From Uranotaenia lowii (taxonomy: Eukaryota > Arthropoda > Insecta > Diptera > Culicidae), in contig NC_073693.1 of NCBI RefSeq assembly GCF_029784155.1, positions 155,558,848 to 155,622,847 of the forward strand: a DNA stretch of 64,000 nucleotides, given 5' to 3'. Positions 35,706 to 47,066 of the stretch are shown here, piece by piece. The notes under the pieces were generated by a model. It made no database searches. It saw only the letters and a program-made list of their open reading frames with translations, and had not been told where the DNA came from. The stretch's first letter is position 1; each line of letters opens with the position of its first letter. The translations under genes and the position numbers were made by a program.

Positions 35706-36046
35706 CGTGATGGAACCGGCGAACACGAGCAATCGAGCTCTGCCGATCAACTGCTGGACCTTCTATCGAAACACCATGTATATCCCGCATGTGATCTGTG
35801 TAACTGGTCTGCTCGGAACCTTGAGCGGCACTGATTGCTTCTTCATCTGACCGTAAGTTGCGGCAAACCCGAAGCAATCGACCATGTGCTCGTTCGGCTA
35901 AAATCCCGAGTCGATGGGTGGGGTTAGAGAAACAAGAGAGATCAATAGAGGGAAAGATCACATGCGGGATATACATGGTGTTTCGATAGAAGGTCCAGCA
36001 GTTGATCGGCAGAGCTCGATTGCTCGTGTTCGCCGGTTCCATCACG

Positions 36047-36119
36047 TTCACCGTGGTGGAATTGGCTAACGCGCCGTTGTACCGAAGCGGAGATTGCAGG
36101 TTCAAGTCCTGTCGGTGAG
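36047..36119 (+). tRNA. tRNA-like gene 9, anticodon ACC
   Basis: Same 73 nt as gene 1 in the opposite orientation; first gene of the right arm. T5 terminator at 36130-36134. Confidence 0.65.
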
Positions 36120-36547
36120 CCGTTGTATCTTTTTCGAAATTTTCATGATATTTACGGCTTATGTTCTTTCGTTCTTTGATAGTTCATGTTTCTCTAATTT
36201 CTTTCATCACATATGAAAATGTGATCATTTTCAGGTACAAAGATGTACCAAGCGATTTCATAACATCAGTATTGATTTCAACAGAGCAACACCTCCCTGT
36301 GTAACTGGTCTGCTCGGAACCTTGAGCGGCACTGATTGCTTCTTCATCTGACCGTAAGTTGCGGCAAACCCGAAGCAATCGACCATGTGCTCGTTCGGCT
36401 AAAATCCCGAGTCGATGGGTGGGGTTAGAGAAACAAGAGAGATCAATAGAGGGAAAGATCACATGCGGGATATACATGGTGTTTCGATAGAAGGTCCAGC
36501 AGTTGATCGGCAGAGCTCGATTGCTCGTGTTCGCCGGTTCCATCACG

Positions 36548-36620
36548 TTCACCGTGGTGGAATTGGCTAACGCGCCGTTGTACCGAAGCGGAGATTGCAG
36601 GTTCAAGTCCTGTCGGTGAG
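36548..36620 (+). tRNA. tRNA-like gene 10, anticodon ACC
   Basis: Identical to gene 9. Confidence 0.65.
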
Positions 36621-37048
36621 CCGTTGTATCTTTTTCGAAATTTTCATGATATTTACGGCTTATGTTCTTTCGTTCTTTGATAGTTCATGTTTCTCTAATT
36701 TCTTTCATCACATATGAAAATGTGATCATTTTCAGGTACAAAGATGTACCAAGCGATTTCATAACATCAGTATTGATTTCAACAGAGCAACACCTCCCTG
36801 TGTAACTGGTCTGCTCGGAACCTTGAGCGGCACTGATTGCTTCTTCATCTGACCGTAAGTTGCGGCAAACCCGAAGCAATCGACCATGTGCTCGTTCGGC
36901 TAAAATCCCGAGTCGATGGGTGGGGTTAGAGAAACAAGAGAGATCAATAGAGGGAAAGATCACATGCGGGATATACATGGTGTTTCGATAGAAGGTCCAG
37001 CAGTTGATCGGCAGAGCTCGATTGCTCGTGTTCGCCGGTTCCATCACG

Positions 37049-37121
37049 TTCACCGTGGTGGAATTGGCTAACGCGCCGTTGTACCGAAGCGGAGATTGCA
37101 GGTTCAAGTCCTGTCGGTGAG
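37049..37121 (+). tRNA. tRNA-like gene 11, anticodon ACC
   Basis: Identical to gene 9. Confidence 0.65.
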
Positions 37122-37287
37122 CCGTTGTATCTTTTTCGAAATTTTCATGATATTTACGGCTTATGTTCTTTCGTTCTTTGATAGTTCATGTTTCTCTAAT
37201 TTCTTTCATCACATATGAAAATGTGATCATTTTCAGGTACAAAGATGTACCAAGCGATTTCATAACATCAGTATTGATATGTATCAT

Positions 37288-37960
37288 TAAAACTTCGAAT
37301 TTAAGCTCTAATTAATACCTTTAGAGAGAATTGAATATCTCAAAACAGATTTGATAATTTTTTTCTTATGAATGAATTGCCTCCATAGTATGGCAACCCG
37401 AACTTTTGTTTATTCTATTAAATAATAGAAGAAATAGATTTTTATAAAACATCAGCTTTGTCCTATGTTAGTTATTAGCTTCTAGCACTTTCAATGACAT
37501 TATACGGAAATGTTGCCAAAAAAACAGAAATTCTGCCTAATACATAAATAGGCGCATTTAGCCCGCACGGTTTGAGGTTCGGCCATTTTGACAACAGTTA
37601 TAATAAAATCAATTTCTCAACAACTGAAGGAGATTTCAACATAAGAATAACTAAAATGTATAAGCAACAGATGCCTGCTCATGTGTATATGGTTTTTGTA
37701 CACATATTTGATGCAATATTTGAGAAAATAAGTATTCTGCTAAATAGGCGCATATAGCCCGCTTCTCCCCTATCTTTTATTAAAATAGGGATAATATTCG
37801 ATTTTGAATATGTATGTACATTAGGGTGGCAGCCAAATGGGTCATGCCGTATTTTGCAAACCGACCATATACATTTTGAAGATTGGTCCAAAAAACTAAC
37901 CTAAATTACAGCTCAATCGGACTTGCGGACTTTGGGTCTCAAAATCCACAAAATGGGGTC
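37288..37960. repeat. AT-rich sequence with MITE fragments
   Basis: Near 37549-37566 and 37741-37770 the words ATAGGCGCAT(T/A)TAGCCCGC occur twice in direct orientation; the second is followed by TTCTCCCCTA, which read inward is a GGGGAGAA-type MITE end. A complete element is not clear. From 37821 (ATTAGGGTGGCAGCC) another repeat begins that may resume after the next insertion. No gene. Confidence 0.4.
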
Positions 37961-38446
37961 TAAAATTCTTTTCAGCCCGGCCTTATTATAGTGTTGTGAG
38001 ATTTTTTTCAGCACGTATCCGGGCCGGACAAACCGGGCACTTTTTACATAAAAACCTGGCAAAATCCGGGCATTCGATTTCAAATGGACAACCATAAATC
38101 CGGGCCATATCCGGGCAATTTTTGTCAAAACTCTGAAATTTCTCAACAAAAATCAGGAAAAAAAGAAAAAAAAATTATTTTTTATCAAAACTCATCGATA
38201 GAATTTGAACCGTATTTTAGGCTTCAAAAAAACCTTTTATGATTATTTTCATAAAAGTTGCTCAAAAACTTTCGTTTTGGAGTTGTTTTTTGTTTTTTTA
38301 TTTGCCAAATAGAGTGAATAAATCTGGGCAAAATCCTGGCATTTTTCAATGAAATCCGGGCAACTGGGCCAGGCCGGACTGTTCTTAAATTTAGTATTAA
38401 ATATCTGGGCAAACCCGGAAAAAACCGGTCAATCTGGAAACCTTAA
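37961..38446. mobile_element. Diverged relative of the TAAGGTTGCCAGA MITE
   Basis: The arms are full of CCGGGC, GTCCGGCC and GGGCAA words as in the 26813-27310 element, and the right end reads TCTGGAAACCTTAA. The left end and target duplication are not clear, so this is a partial or decayed copy in the opposite orientation. Confidence 0.5.
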
Positions 38447-39778
38447 TTTTGAAGTTTATGTTAAATCGATCAAAGTGTCCCGAGTCAAAAATTTTTGTGG
38501 AATATTTTGTTAGTGTGCTGATTTTGTTGATCGCGGATTCACGAAAAATGGCGTCCTTTGCGCAAAAGTGATTACATTTTTTTTGGCACGTTTCTTGTTC
38601 TATGATTCGAGCTTCGATTTGGTACCAAATAAGGGTTAAGCAAGGAGTTCTAGCTTATCCGAGTTCTAGCAAGTCACTGTTAATATAAAATGATAATTTC
38701 ATGATGCATGGTGATTGATATTATTAGCATTTTCATGGAACTTTTTAAGATAATCGTTCAAAACAAACCGAAAACAATAAAAAAAATCATGACCTACCAA
38801 CTTGTACAGAAATTTAACTTACAAATTGAAGGTTTAAAATCTGCAGTAAACAAAAAAAATATTTTTCGCAAGAGCTTTCCATGTACAGCTAGCCCTATTT
38901 ATTGCATTTTATTTGATGTAATAAATAAACGAATTGGATGTACAGCGGTCAAGTTATTCACAGATGCTTGCAAAAAATTTAAATTGATAAAATATTTTTC
39001 ATTCTTGTTTTCTCCACACCAACTTGTGCACAGGCAAATATATTTTATTTATTCAAGTATACCATGACTGGACCAGGAGTAGAAAAAAAGCGCGCGCATT
39101 GATCAAGTTGCAAGCAAATCCTCTTAATGCCACGTTTTTCAGGTTGCTTGAAAATAAAATTTGAATAAGAAAACAATTATGCTATAAGAACTGATGATTA
39201 ATATATATATAACCTTGCTCCTATTCTTGCGATAATTACATTTTTAGACTTCAAATGAATTGTAATAACAGGGCTATCTTAACAAGAAAAGATTTTGTGA
39301 AAAATATTTTTTTCAGATTTACTGCAGATTTTAATCCTTCAACTTGTTAGTAAAATTTCTGTATAAGTTGGTAGTTCATGATTTTTTAATTTTTTTTCTG
39401 TTTGTTTTGAACGATTATCTAAAACAGATCCATGAAAATGCTGATAATAACAAACACTATGCATCATAAAATTTTCGTTTTATATTAACAGTGGCTCGCT
39501 AGAACTTTCATAAAAAATTTATAGAAAATTGGACTCTTTTCACAAAACAGAGATTAGTCCAATAGATCTCAACTTTGACAGAAATACTTGAAAATGCATG
39601 AGAAACAACTCATATGACTCCGGCTCTGATCTGCGAAGAAAACCGAAAAGTGAACTAGTCTAGTATGCACGGGAATGGGTGGAGGTTGTTTGTGTTGTTT
39701 TGGTTAATTCAGGTTATTTTCGAGATAAAGAACTATATAACAAAAACAGTTTTCTACTTCCTACATATCATTCCGAAC
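38447..39778. other. AT-rich sequence with an approximate inverted repeat
   Basis: 38640-38880 and 39310-39500 are approximate reverse complements: GATAATCGTTCAAAACAAAC and TGACCTACCAACTTGTACAG on the left pair with AACGATTATC and CTGTATAAGTTGGTAGTTCA on the right. This suggests a foldback or a MITE with arms of about 200 bp. The 119-codon frame at 38708-39067 crosses the left arm and has no recognisable motif. Confidence 0.4.
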
Positions 39779-40640
39779 CAGTGATGCGAATGTCATCCAA
39801 AAGACAGTCGGTATCGTGACAGTCGCGTAACATTGACGAACATCCAAAAAAAAATGTTAAACGACTGGAGAAAATGTCATCCAGTTTTGCACTAACAGTC
39901 GCTCAGAAAAATGTCATCGAACTATTCATCTTGATAACACTTTTGACTTGTGACAGACGAAGATTCTGTTGGTCCTCTTACTGTCGGGATGACATTTTAG
40001 AATTTTCGATTCCGTGACTGTCATGGAAAAATTTAAAAAATGTCATGATTTTGACAGTCATGAAGTTCATTGGCCACGGCCAATCTGGCGGGTTCCGGAG
40101 TCCGAAAAATCAAAATGATCAGATTTTAACTTGCGACCGTGAGTAGAAAGCTCTTGGCCTGTACATGATGGAAATTGATAGGAAAAGTGGTTCGGGGCCT
40201 TCTGATCATTTTGATTTTTCGGATTCCGGAACCGGCCAGATTGGCCAGCCAACATGGCAAAGTCGGCAAGGAACCGTTTTGACTGTCGCGACATTCATTT
40301 TAATAACATTTAATTGCAAATCTTATGAATGCTACGATTATATTCTGTGACATTCAAAATGTTAAATGTCGCCATAACATTTGCCAATATTAATGTCAAC
40401 GAAGCAACGACCGACTTTCATCAGCTTATCGTAACTTTTTTTTCCATGACTATCACCATCTCGATGCATGTTGTGACATTCATCCCAAATGTTATTTGAC
40501 ATTTTCTCGAGGGAATTTCTTAGCGATGAAATTCACCAAATCCAAAAAGGACATGACTGCGACAGTCGTTTTCGTACTGATGAATGTCGCTCTAGGCTTC
40601 AGAAAAATGTCAAATGACATTCGGACAGTTATCATCCCTG
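39779..40640. mobile_element. hAT-type MITE, 862 bp, rich in GACAGTC words
   Basis: The left end is CAGTGATGCGAATGTCATCC and the right end read inward is CAGGGATGATAACTGTCCGA. The exact 8-bp direct repeat TTCCGAAC flanks it (39771-39778 and 40641-40648). The arms are full of GACAGTC and ATGTCAT words in both orientations, and an imperfect palindrome around 40070-40260 (GATTTTTCGGA and GGCCAATCTGGC words) marks the centre. No coding region. The 8-bp duplication and CAGGGATG ends point to hAT. Confidence 0.85.
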
Positions 40641-40648
40641 TTCCGAAC

Positions 40649-41867
40649 TGAATAACAAATTAAGTTTGGCCCTTAGTTCTGGTGTAGTAGTGTAGTTTTA
40701 AAAATAGGGACCTTTTTTTAAGAATAAGCCAAAAGGCTAGAAACCATCTCAAATGGTGAAGTTCGAAGAAAAAAATAAAAGGGGAATAGTGGGAGAGCCT
40801 AAAGAATTGAATGTAGGCAAAATTTCTTTTTTTTTTGATAGTTAAAATTTTAAAGTAATGTTTTAAAATTGAGCCCCTTAATTTATGCAGCAACATTGTC
40901 CATCATTCGATTTTAATTATTGTTCGGTCTTAACTCATTAAGGACCGCGATGTTGTTTTTTTTTTGACCACGAAGAAATCTAAACCAAGAATCACTTAAA
41001 CTCATAATTGTATAAGAATTCACTGGACCAAAAGTTATAAATTTTGTACATTTGAGCCACCGAAAGTGTTGTGTTCAATGTTGTAGAGTTTCATGATTAT
41101 TTTTATGTCATTTGAGTACGTTCCCAACCGCTTTAGTTTATCAACTACTAGCATTTGTAAATATTATGAAGGTGTTTTTTCTTTATGATCAAGAAAACTC
41201 GTCAATCCCGCCAAAATGTAGACTGATCAATGTTAACCCAAAGCATCGAATTATAAACAAAGACGAAATCGGTATTAAATGAAATTTAAAGAAGTCTTAT
41301 AAATTTCTGTATTATGTTCATAGAAGTCCTCTACTGGTTTACAAAATATGAAACATGCCACATATCCCTTGACAGAAAAAATAATTAAAAAAATATTAAA
41401 AAAGTGATCAATCTTACCCCGTTTTTCGGTACTTAAGCTTTTAAAAACAGCGAATACCAAAGATTTGTTTTTGAAAATTGTGAATTTTTTCCCGCAGGAG
41501 CAGAGTCTTGACAAATCATTATACTATTTTCAATACAACCAGCAAATACACATTTCAATTTGCAAGGGAAATTACCACGACCAGAAATGTTCTAGGATTC
41601 AACCGATGAAATTTGTTTGAAATAGGACTTTTCATAAGTTTTGCCGTCCATCAGAAATCACATGTCTTATTGCCTCGATACCGGCTTCGCAGCTTACGAG
41701 CTCTGAACCTTGCAAAACATTAAGGTTTTGATGACTCATATATAGGCAACACTTTTAGAATATCGGAGAAAAATATGCAGGTGATTTCAGCGTTCTACAC
41801 TTAATTTTTCGCTTATTCAATATTAAAAATTCTGAGCCTTGACATCCATGATGACCCTTAACTGTAG
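40649..41867. other. AT-rich spacer, nothing recognised
   Basis: No convincing gene, RNA or paired termini. The 78- and 79-codon minus frames here lack motifs. Confidence 0.35.
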
Positions 41868-43745
41868 TTTTTTTTTTCTTTTATAGCGGCCCACCACACT
41901 CCCCCACACCAAAAGGCTCAATTGAGCCTCCTGGTAATGGACGCTACTGTTCTCAGCATGTCTGGCAGCAAAAGGCATTAAAAAGTTATACGCGAGCAAA
42001 ATTTAACTCATGCTGAGAACGCAATAATAGATTATTTAATGCGGGGAAATGTGACGATACTAATTAAACTAACTGACACCATGAATCTCAATGGAAAGAG
42101 ATTTCCTTTTAAGAGATTCATGTTAAAATTAAATTTTACTATTCTTTACAACAACTATAAAACAAATTTAAAAAAAAATAAAATTAATAAATATTTAATA
42201 TACTAAATTTTACATAAATTATTGCTACAAAAAATTAAAAAATAGGTACTTAAGACTAACTTTGTTCGACTTTTTTTAACGACTTAATTTAGTTTTGAAT
42301 ATTTGGAGTAACTTGTTTTTGAACATGGAACGAGAATTGGTTTCTTTTAATTCGTTAGGTAAGGAGTTATATTTTGTAGGACCAATGAAAGAAATTCTTT
42401 TCTGACCTAAACTAGTAGATGATCGACATCGTTGTAATTGATTTAAATGGCGAGTATTAGGTGTTCTTATTGCAGTCGAGAAATGAATATTTCGGATGAT
42501 CGTTGTTGAGTGTAAACTATCAAAGACGTACATTATAGTTTGAAAGTCACAAATGTCTACTAGAGGTAAAATATTATGGGATGTGGTTGAGTAAATGAGT
42601 CTAGTTGGATAAAGCAAAGGAAGCTTGTAGATATTTTTTAAACACCGATTTTGTAACGTTTGAAGTTTTTGGAGATTTGATTGTGATGCGCGTCCCCAAA
42701 CTAGTATAAGATAATTTAACAAAGAGTGAATGTGTGCATAGTAAAATTTGAGCAGAACATGTTGAGGTATGAAGTTTCTTAATCTCCAAAGTACACCACA
42801 GAGGGGGGAAATTTTTTTTCTCTAAATTTTGTATGTGGCAATTCCAAGAAAGAGTTTCATCTAAGTGTAACCCGAGATATTTAAAGTTCTTGACCTTGAG
42901 TATCACAAACTCGTTAATGTGTTAGTCCCGGTGGGGAGGTAAAATTTTTCTAATAGAATGAAATAACATGTACTTTGTTTTTTTTTGTAGTTTAATGAAA
43001 GAAGATTACTGTTAAAATACATGGATAACAATTTAAGATCATGTTCTAAATTGTCTATGATTGTGATTGGGGATTTCCCTGTATAGAAAAGAGCTGTATC
43101 ATCAGCGAATAACCTTGCTGTCCCTATTACTGGAAGATTACATATATCATTGATGTATAGAAGAAAAAGAATCGGCCCTATATTGCTGCCTTGAGGCACA
43201 CCAACGCAGATGTTTTTAGATTCACTTTCTGTTCCATCGATAACGACAAATTGTTTTCGGTTATTAAGATAGCTACGAATTAAATCGTTAGCAAATCCCC
43301 TTATTCCATATTTGTGCATTTTAGCCAACAAAATTTCGTGATTTAGCGTATCGAATGCTTTCTTTAAATCGAGAAATATGCACGAACTATATTTTTCGAA
43401 TCGATTTCCTTAATTATAGAGTCAACTAACTCAGAGATTGCAACGAGTGTGCCAGATCCAGGTCTAAAACCGTATTGTAGTTTATAAAAGATATTGTTTT
43501 GATCAAGAAAATTTATAATTCTTTTTACCATTAATTTCTCAAACACCTTACTGAAAACACTAAGAGTTGAAATTGGCCGGTAGTTATTAGCATCATCCGA
43601 ATCACCTGACTTAAAAATAGGAGTAACTTTGGCTATTTTAAGGCACTCTGGAAAGCTGCCTGTTTCAATGATTAAGTTGCCGTTCATGTTCTTCTCTCCA
43701 ACGCATGATTCGAACTTTCTGGACATTTTCGTCATTGTTTGCACA
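41868..43745 (-). mobile_element. 5'-truncated CR1/Jockey-type non-LTR retrotransposon
   Basis: On the minus strand a reverse transcriptase is followed by a 3' untranslated region that ends in an A-rich tail (T-run at 41868-41879 on the plus strand). That region contains a perfect 16-bp palindrome AGGCTCAATTGAGCCT at 41914-41929. The 5' end is cut near 43740, where sequence related to the TA-transposon at 5857-6827 begins, so it probably inserted into such an element. Confidence 0.75.
42276..43744 (-). pseudogene. Reverse transcriptase of the CR1/Jockey-type element, frameshifted
   Basis: Reading right to left: 43744-43364 holds KVTPIFKSGDSDDANNYRPI and YGFRPGSGT. 43331-42903 holds VGVPQGSNIGPILFLLYIND and RLFADDTALF with the catalytic Asp pair. 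42906-42601 holds NFKYLGLHLDETLSW, and 42722-42276 is the C-terminal region (LQKLQTLQNRCLKNIY, FIGPTKYNSLPNELK). At least three frame changes separate these pieces, so no full protein is made. The C-terminal pattern fits the CR1-like group (Rex1/Daphne type), but the clade is a judgement by eye. Confidence 0.7.
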
Positions 43746-44060
43746 TTTTTCCATCACTTACGCACAGAAATTGTTTGAAAAAATCAAAATCAATTTTGTC
43801 AGCTATTGATTTGATAATGATGAACTTTGGAGGAAACTGTGCAAAATATTTTTATTTTAATTTTCTCTTGCATCGTAAATATCTCTTAAATGCGTTAATT
43901 TTAAAATTTGAAAAAAAAAAAATGGTAGGATTCTTTTTATCCATTGAAAATATCCAATATTAAATTAAAAGATTAAAAGATAAACTAAAAAAATAGGTTC
44001 AAGTTACCATATTTTTGACAGCTCACGTTGATTTTGGTACATACCTGAAATGAAACAGAA
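43746..44060 (-). repeat. Inverted fragment of the TA-transposon family
   Basis: The stretch 43835-43915 is the reverse complement of about 5970-6060 with few changes (CTCTTGCATCGTAAATATCT matches the left part of the 5857-6827 element), and ATTGAAAATATCCAATA near 43944 continues the match. Its terminal repeat is not found. Confidence 0.55.
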
Positions 44061-44950
44061 ATTAAAACAGTTTTAGTAATTTGTCTTGGAGAATACGTAT
44101 ACAGAAGCAAAACCACAGAACATCAACTTGAGAAACCACTTTCTTCAAAGCGACAAATTTCTACTCCCCCGCATCGAACTCGGCAAAGCAAACACGAGCC
44201 AAACAATTTCAATTTAATTTGCAAATCGACTCCCAACTCGATCAAATTCAACTCTTCTCCGGGCGGAACTGGGACCAGGGAATGTCACGTGGCATTTCCC
44301 GGTTTCGGAGCAACAACTACTATTGAACACAGATTTCACATTTCATTTGGCGTCGACAAATGAAGCAATTTGTTGAGTCATTAAATTTCGGCACACCAAA
44401 GAATGGGGCGGAGAGAGCGAAAAAAAGGTGGAAAATCATCAACCACCACAAGGCAGACGCCATCCAACGGAAAGCAACCGAAGGACCGAACTCAACTTAT
44501 TGACGCAAAAGCAAGACAAACTTGCTCTGCTGTGTACTTGGCTTGGCGTAGCTGCTTCTCGGAGTCGTGTTTAGGTTGGTTGTGGAATGGAAAGTTTTTT
44601 TTATGTCCTCCTTTTCCAACCGAAAATCACTGAAAGATCTCCATATTAGTCGTCCCCATAGATTGCTTCCTCAGCTCGGAGCCAGTCATGGCATTGCAGC
44701 AGAGTGTGGGTATCTGAGTAGTGGTTTATGGGATAAATTGAAGTGAAAAGCTATCGCATCTCCAAGCTGAGAGCCGAGGACCGAGACCGCGCGCTTTTTG
44801 TAGATTTTAATCAATTTATTTACTCCGGTACACACTTTTCACTTAACCAGCAAGACTCAAGCCAGACTCTATCTGGCCGGGGTATATGGTTCGCTTTTTG
44901 ACCTCGATCGAACTTCTCCTGCCAGAAGTTTCGAAAATTTTCGGGAAGAA
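44061..44950. other. GC-richer unassigned sequence
   Basis: Composition is above the surroundings and no repeat family from this window matches. The 76-codon frame at 44403-44633 has no motif. It could be unique host sequence. Confidence 0.3.
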
Positions 44951-47065
44951 TTAATGGTTCCAGCCAATATCCCTCGTAATCATTTAACTAATATTTTTTG
45001 TGTTCATGAAGTTTCTATATATGAAAATCTTCGTAGGATATTTGTATCTGAAAAGATTTCTGAACAAAAATATGTAAAACAGTCAACTGGGGCATCCTGC
45101 AACACGTTTCGACTTCAATGGCTTCTTAAAACTCAATGTCCACAGATAATCATACCGCTTGCACATCAAAAGTTTTAAGGTTGATGGAATATCAAATTGA
45201 CTTAGTAATAAAAAATGTTGGTTTCACCAGTTATTTTTAATTTTATCTAAACAAAATGTGATTTTCACTCTTCTAGGAAAAAAAGGTAAGTTGCAAAAAA
45301 CTTTGTTTTTAATGAAAAATCAAATGAAAACGTTCGGAAATTTATTGTTTTGATAAACTTGTGATGCCATAACGCATAAAGGAAATTTCAGATTTGTTCG
45401 AATTTAATTTTACATATTTTCTGTCAAAAAATGTTTTTAAGAAAAAGCATAAATGTGTTGCATATATTTAGGGGCAAAAATACGACCAAAAAATCTTCTA
45501 ACCAAAATCCTTAAAATTAATAATTAGATGGTTGGAATTTTGATGTTTATAAGCGCATGCAAAACAATCATATTCCAGCATATGGAAACGAGATTAAAAA
45601 GGCGAATCTTCGATTTGCATTTTTAAGTATTTTAACCCAGACTGGTAACTGAATTATAAAAATATTTATTTAAAAAATTGGGGATTGTTCCGAAAATATG
45701 TTTACACCAACAATATTGATTTAGGATTATAAAAGCAATATAAATTGTGTAGGTGATTTCTTTAAGTCAATCCCTCATGCTAGTAAAGCGTTTTAAAGCA
45801 TCAAAAAATGTTCAAAAAATTACATCTTTTGCTCTTTTTTTACATTTTCTATGATCATGATCGTCAGGAAAGTAACAGTCTCCCTAGACAAAGTAAAGAC
45901 TTTGAGCATCGTTTCCTGAATCTCTGTGTAATGCGGGAAAAAAAATTAAAGTGGAGTAACAAACAAAAATTTATACTGCAGGAATACTTCAGATATATCA
46001 ATGAAACTTGATAAAACAAACAAACAGAAGTACATAAATAAATCTATTTCAAAGCCATTACTCTGACGCATCTGAAAATAAACTTTGCATTTACACTTGC
46101 CCCAATTTTCCGGACAAATGTTAACTTAGAAATTGTTTTTGCCAACATTTTTGAATATTTGACTTTCAAAGAGAAATTAAAATACGCTGAGAATTTTTTC
46201 AGTGATGCAACTGATATTTTTTTTAAATATTTATATTTTTTGCTTTAATAAGTTTATAAGAAAAACATAAATTTGCACTGTATAAAATCGGTAATTTTCA
46301 TACCATGACAAGCGCTGTTTGGGAAAACTTCAAGCTGAGAAGTCTCATGTTCACGAGTTTGGCATATGACGAAACATTTTTTAACATAATTTTGGCGCAA
46401 AAAGCATAGATATTCAAACTGCTTTTAAGGGCGAGGATGCTGAAAAAAGCTGTTTGAAAATGGTTATTAAAAATCCTTTTCATCGTTTTTTTTTCAAATT
46501 TCTATAGCTTTTCTCCATGAAGACAATGCGTAACTTTTTCTTTCAATTAGAATTTTCTGTAAACTCGAGCCGGGTAAATCAGCCTACCTTCGTCATGCAG
46601 TGGGGGACAAAATTGAAAAAGATGGGGGAGCTCCTATGTAAGTTTAAAATAAAGAGCTTTTCAAAGAAGGGACCAAATTTTATGAGAGAGTTTTTTTACG
46701 TACGGATATTTGGCATAACTCAAAAAAGATGTTACAAATGTTTTTATGGAAGTTCGTAACTTTCAAAACTGGAAAATCCAGAAATTTTGACATTATTTAA
46801 GTCATTATGAAGCTTTAAAAACAGAGTACAAATTTCAGATCTTGAAAAACAAATTTAGAGATCAAGTTTCAGTAAATAATATATACCATCTTTGAATTGC
46901 AATTCGGAACTCCAGCTGCAGCTCTCATTTCAAAGTTGTTGGATCTGAACTATGATGGTTTGACTTAAAAAAATGCTTACAAAAATCTAAATTTGAATGA
47001 ATTTTTACAAATTACATTTATTTTTGGAATGTGTAGCAAAGCACACCAGGTCAGCTAGTAATCTA
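44951..47065 (+). repeat. Decayed Helitron-like segment ending in CTAGT
   Basis: The right end reads GTGTAGCAAAGCACACC (5-bp-stem hairpin) then AGGTCAGCTAGT at 47065, a hairpin followed by CTAGT as at Helitron 3' ends. Around 45990-46140 it contains the reverse complement of part of the D1/D2 unit (GACGCATCTGAAAA ... CACTTGCCCCAA). As D1 is preceded by a similar end on the opposite strand (4939), the D units may be the interior of this Helitron-like family. No Rep or helicase frame is recognisable. Confidence 0.4.
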
Positions 47066-47066
47066 T

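Larger units (their letters stand above)
32022..35797 (-). repeat. Left arm of the inverted array: 501-bp units, tRNA-like genes on the minus strand
   Basis: Seven full 501-bp units start at 32022, 32523, 33024, 33525, 34026, 34527 and 35028, followed by a partial unit from 35529 to about 35797. The units are almost identical; the only differences I saw are A-to-G at 33140 and G-to-T at 35643. Each unit opens with CACATTTTCATATGTG (a small palindrome) and contains one tRNA-like gene. At 35797 the sequence switches to the opposite orientation, with only a CT in common at the join. The 140-codon frame repeated in each unit runs antisense over the tRNA, has no ATG start and is not considered coding. 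Confidence 0.9.
35797..37276 (+). repeat. Right arm of the inverted array: 501-bp units, tRNA-like genes on the plus strand
   Basis: The units run opposite to the left arm: partial 35797-36223, full 36224-36724 and 36725-37225, then a 51-bp start of another to 37276. The two outermost ends of the array are thus inverted copies of one another, offset by 51 bp. ATATGTATCAT follows at 37277-37287 and also precedes the left arm at 32011-32021. As AT at each junction could belong to the array, the duplicated target is 9-11 bp. Confidence 0.9.

Noticed and set aside
32140..37107. A 140-residue open frame repeated in every 501-bp unit, as a tandem protein gene family
   Set aside because: It begins at TTG, runs antisense across the tRNA-like gene, has no ATG or domain, and is open only because the units are identical.
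32022..37276. CRISPR array
   Set aside because: The 501-bp units are identical throughout, with no variable spacers, and the genome is eukaryotic.
38708..39067. 119-codon frame as a gene
   Set aside because: AT-driven composition, no motif, and it lies on one arm of an approximate inverted repeat.
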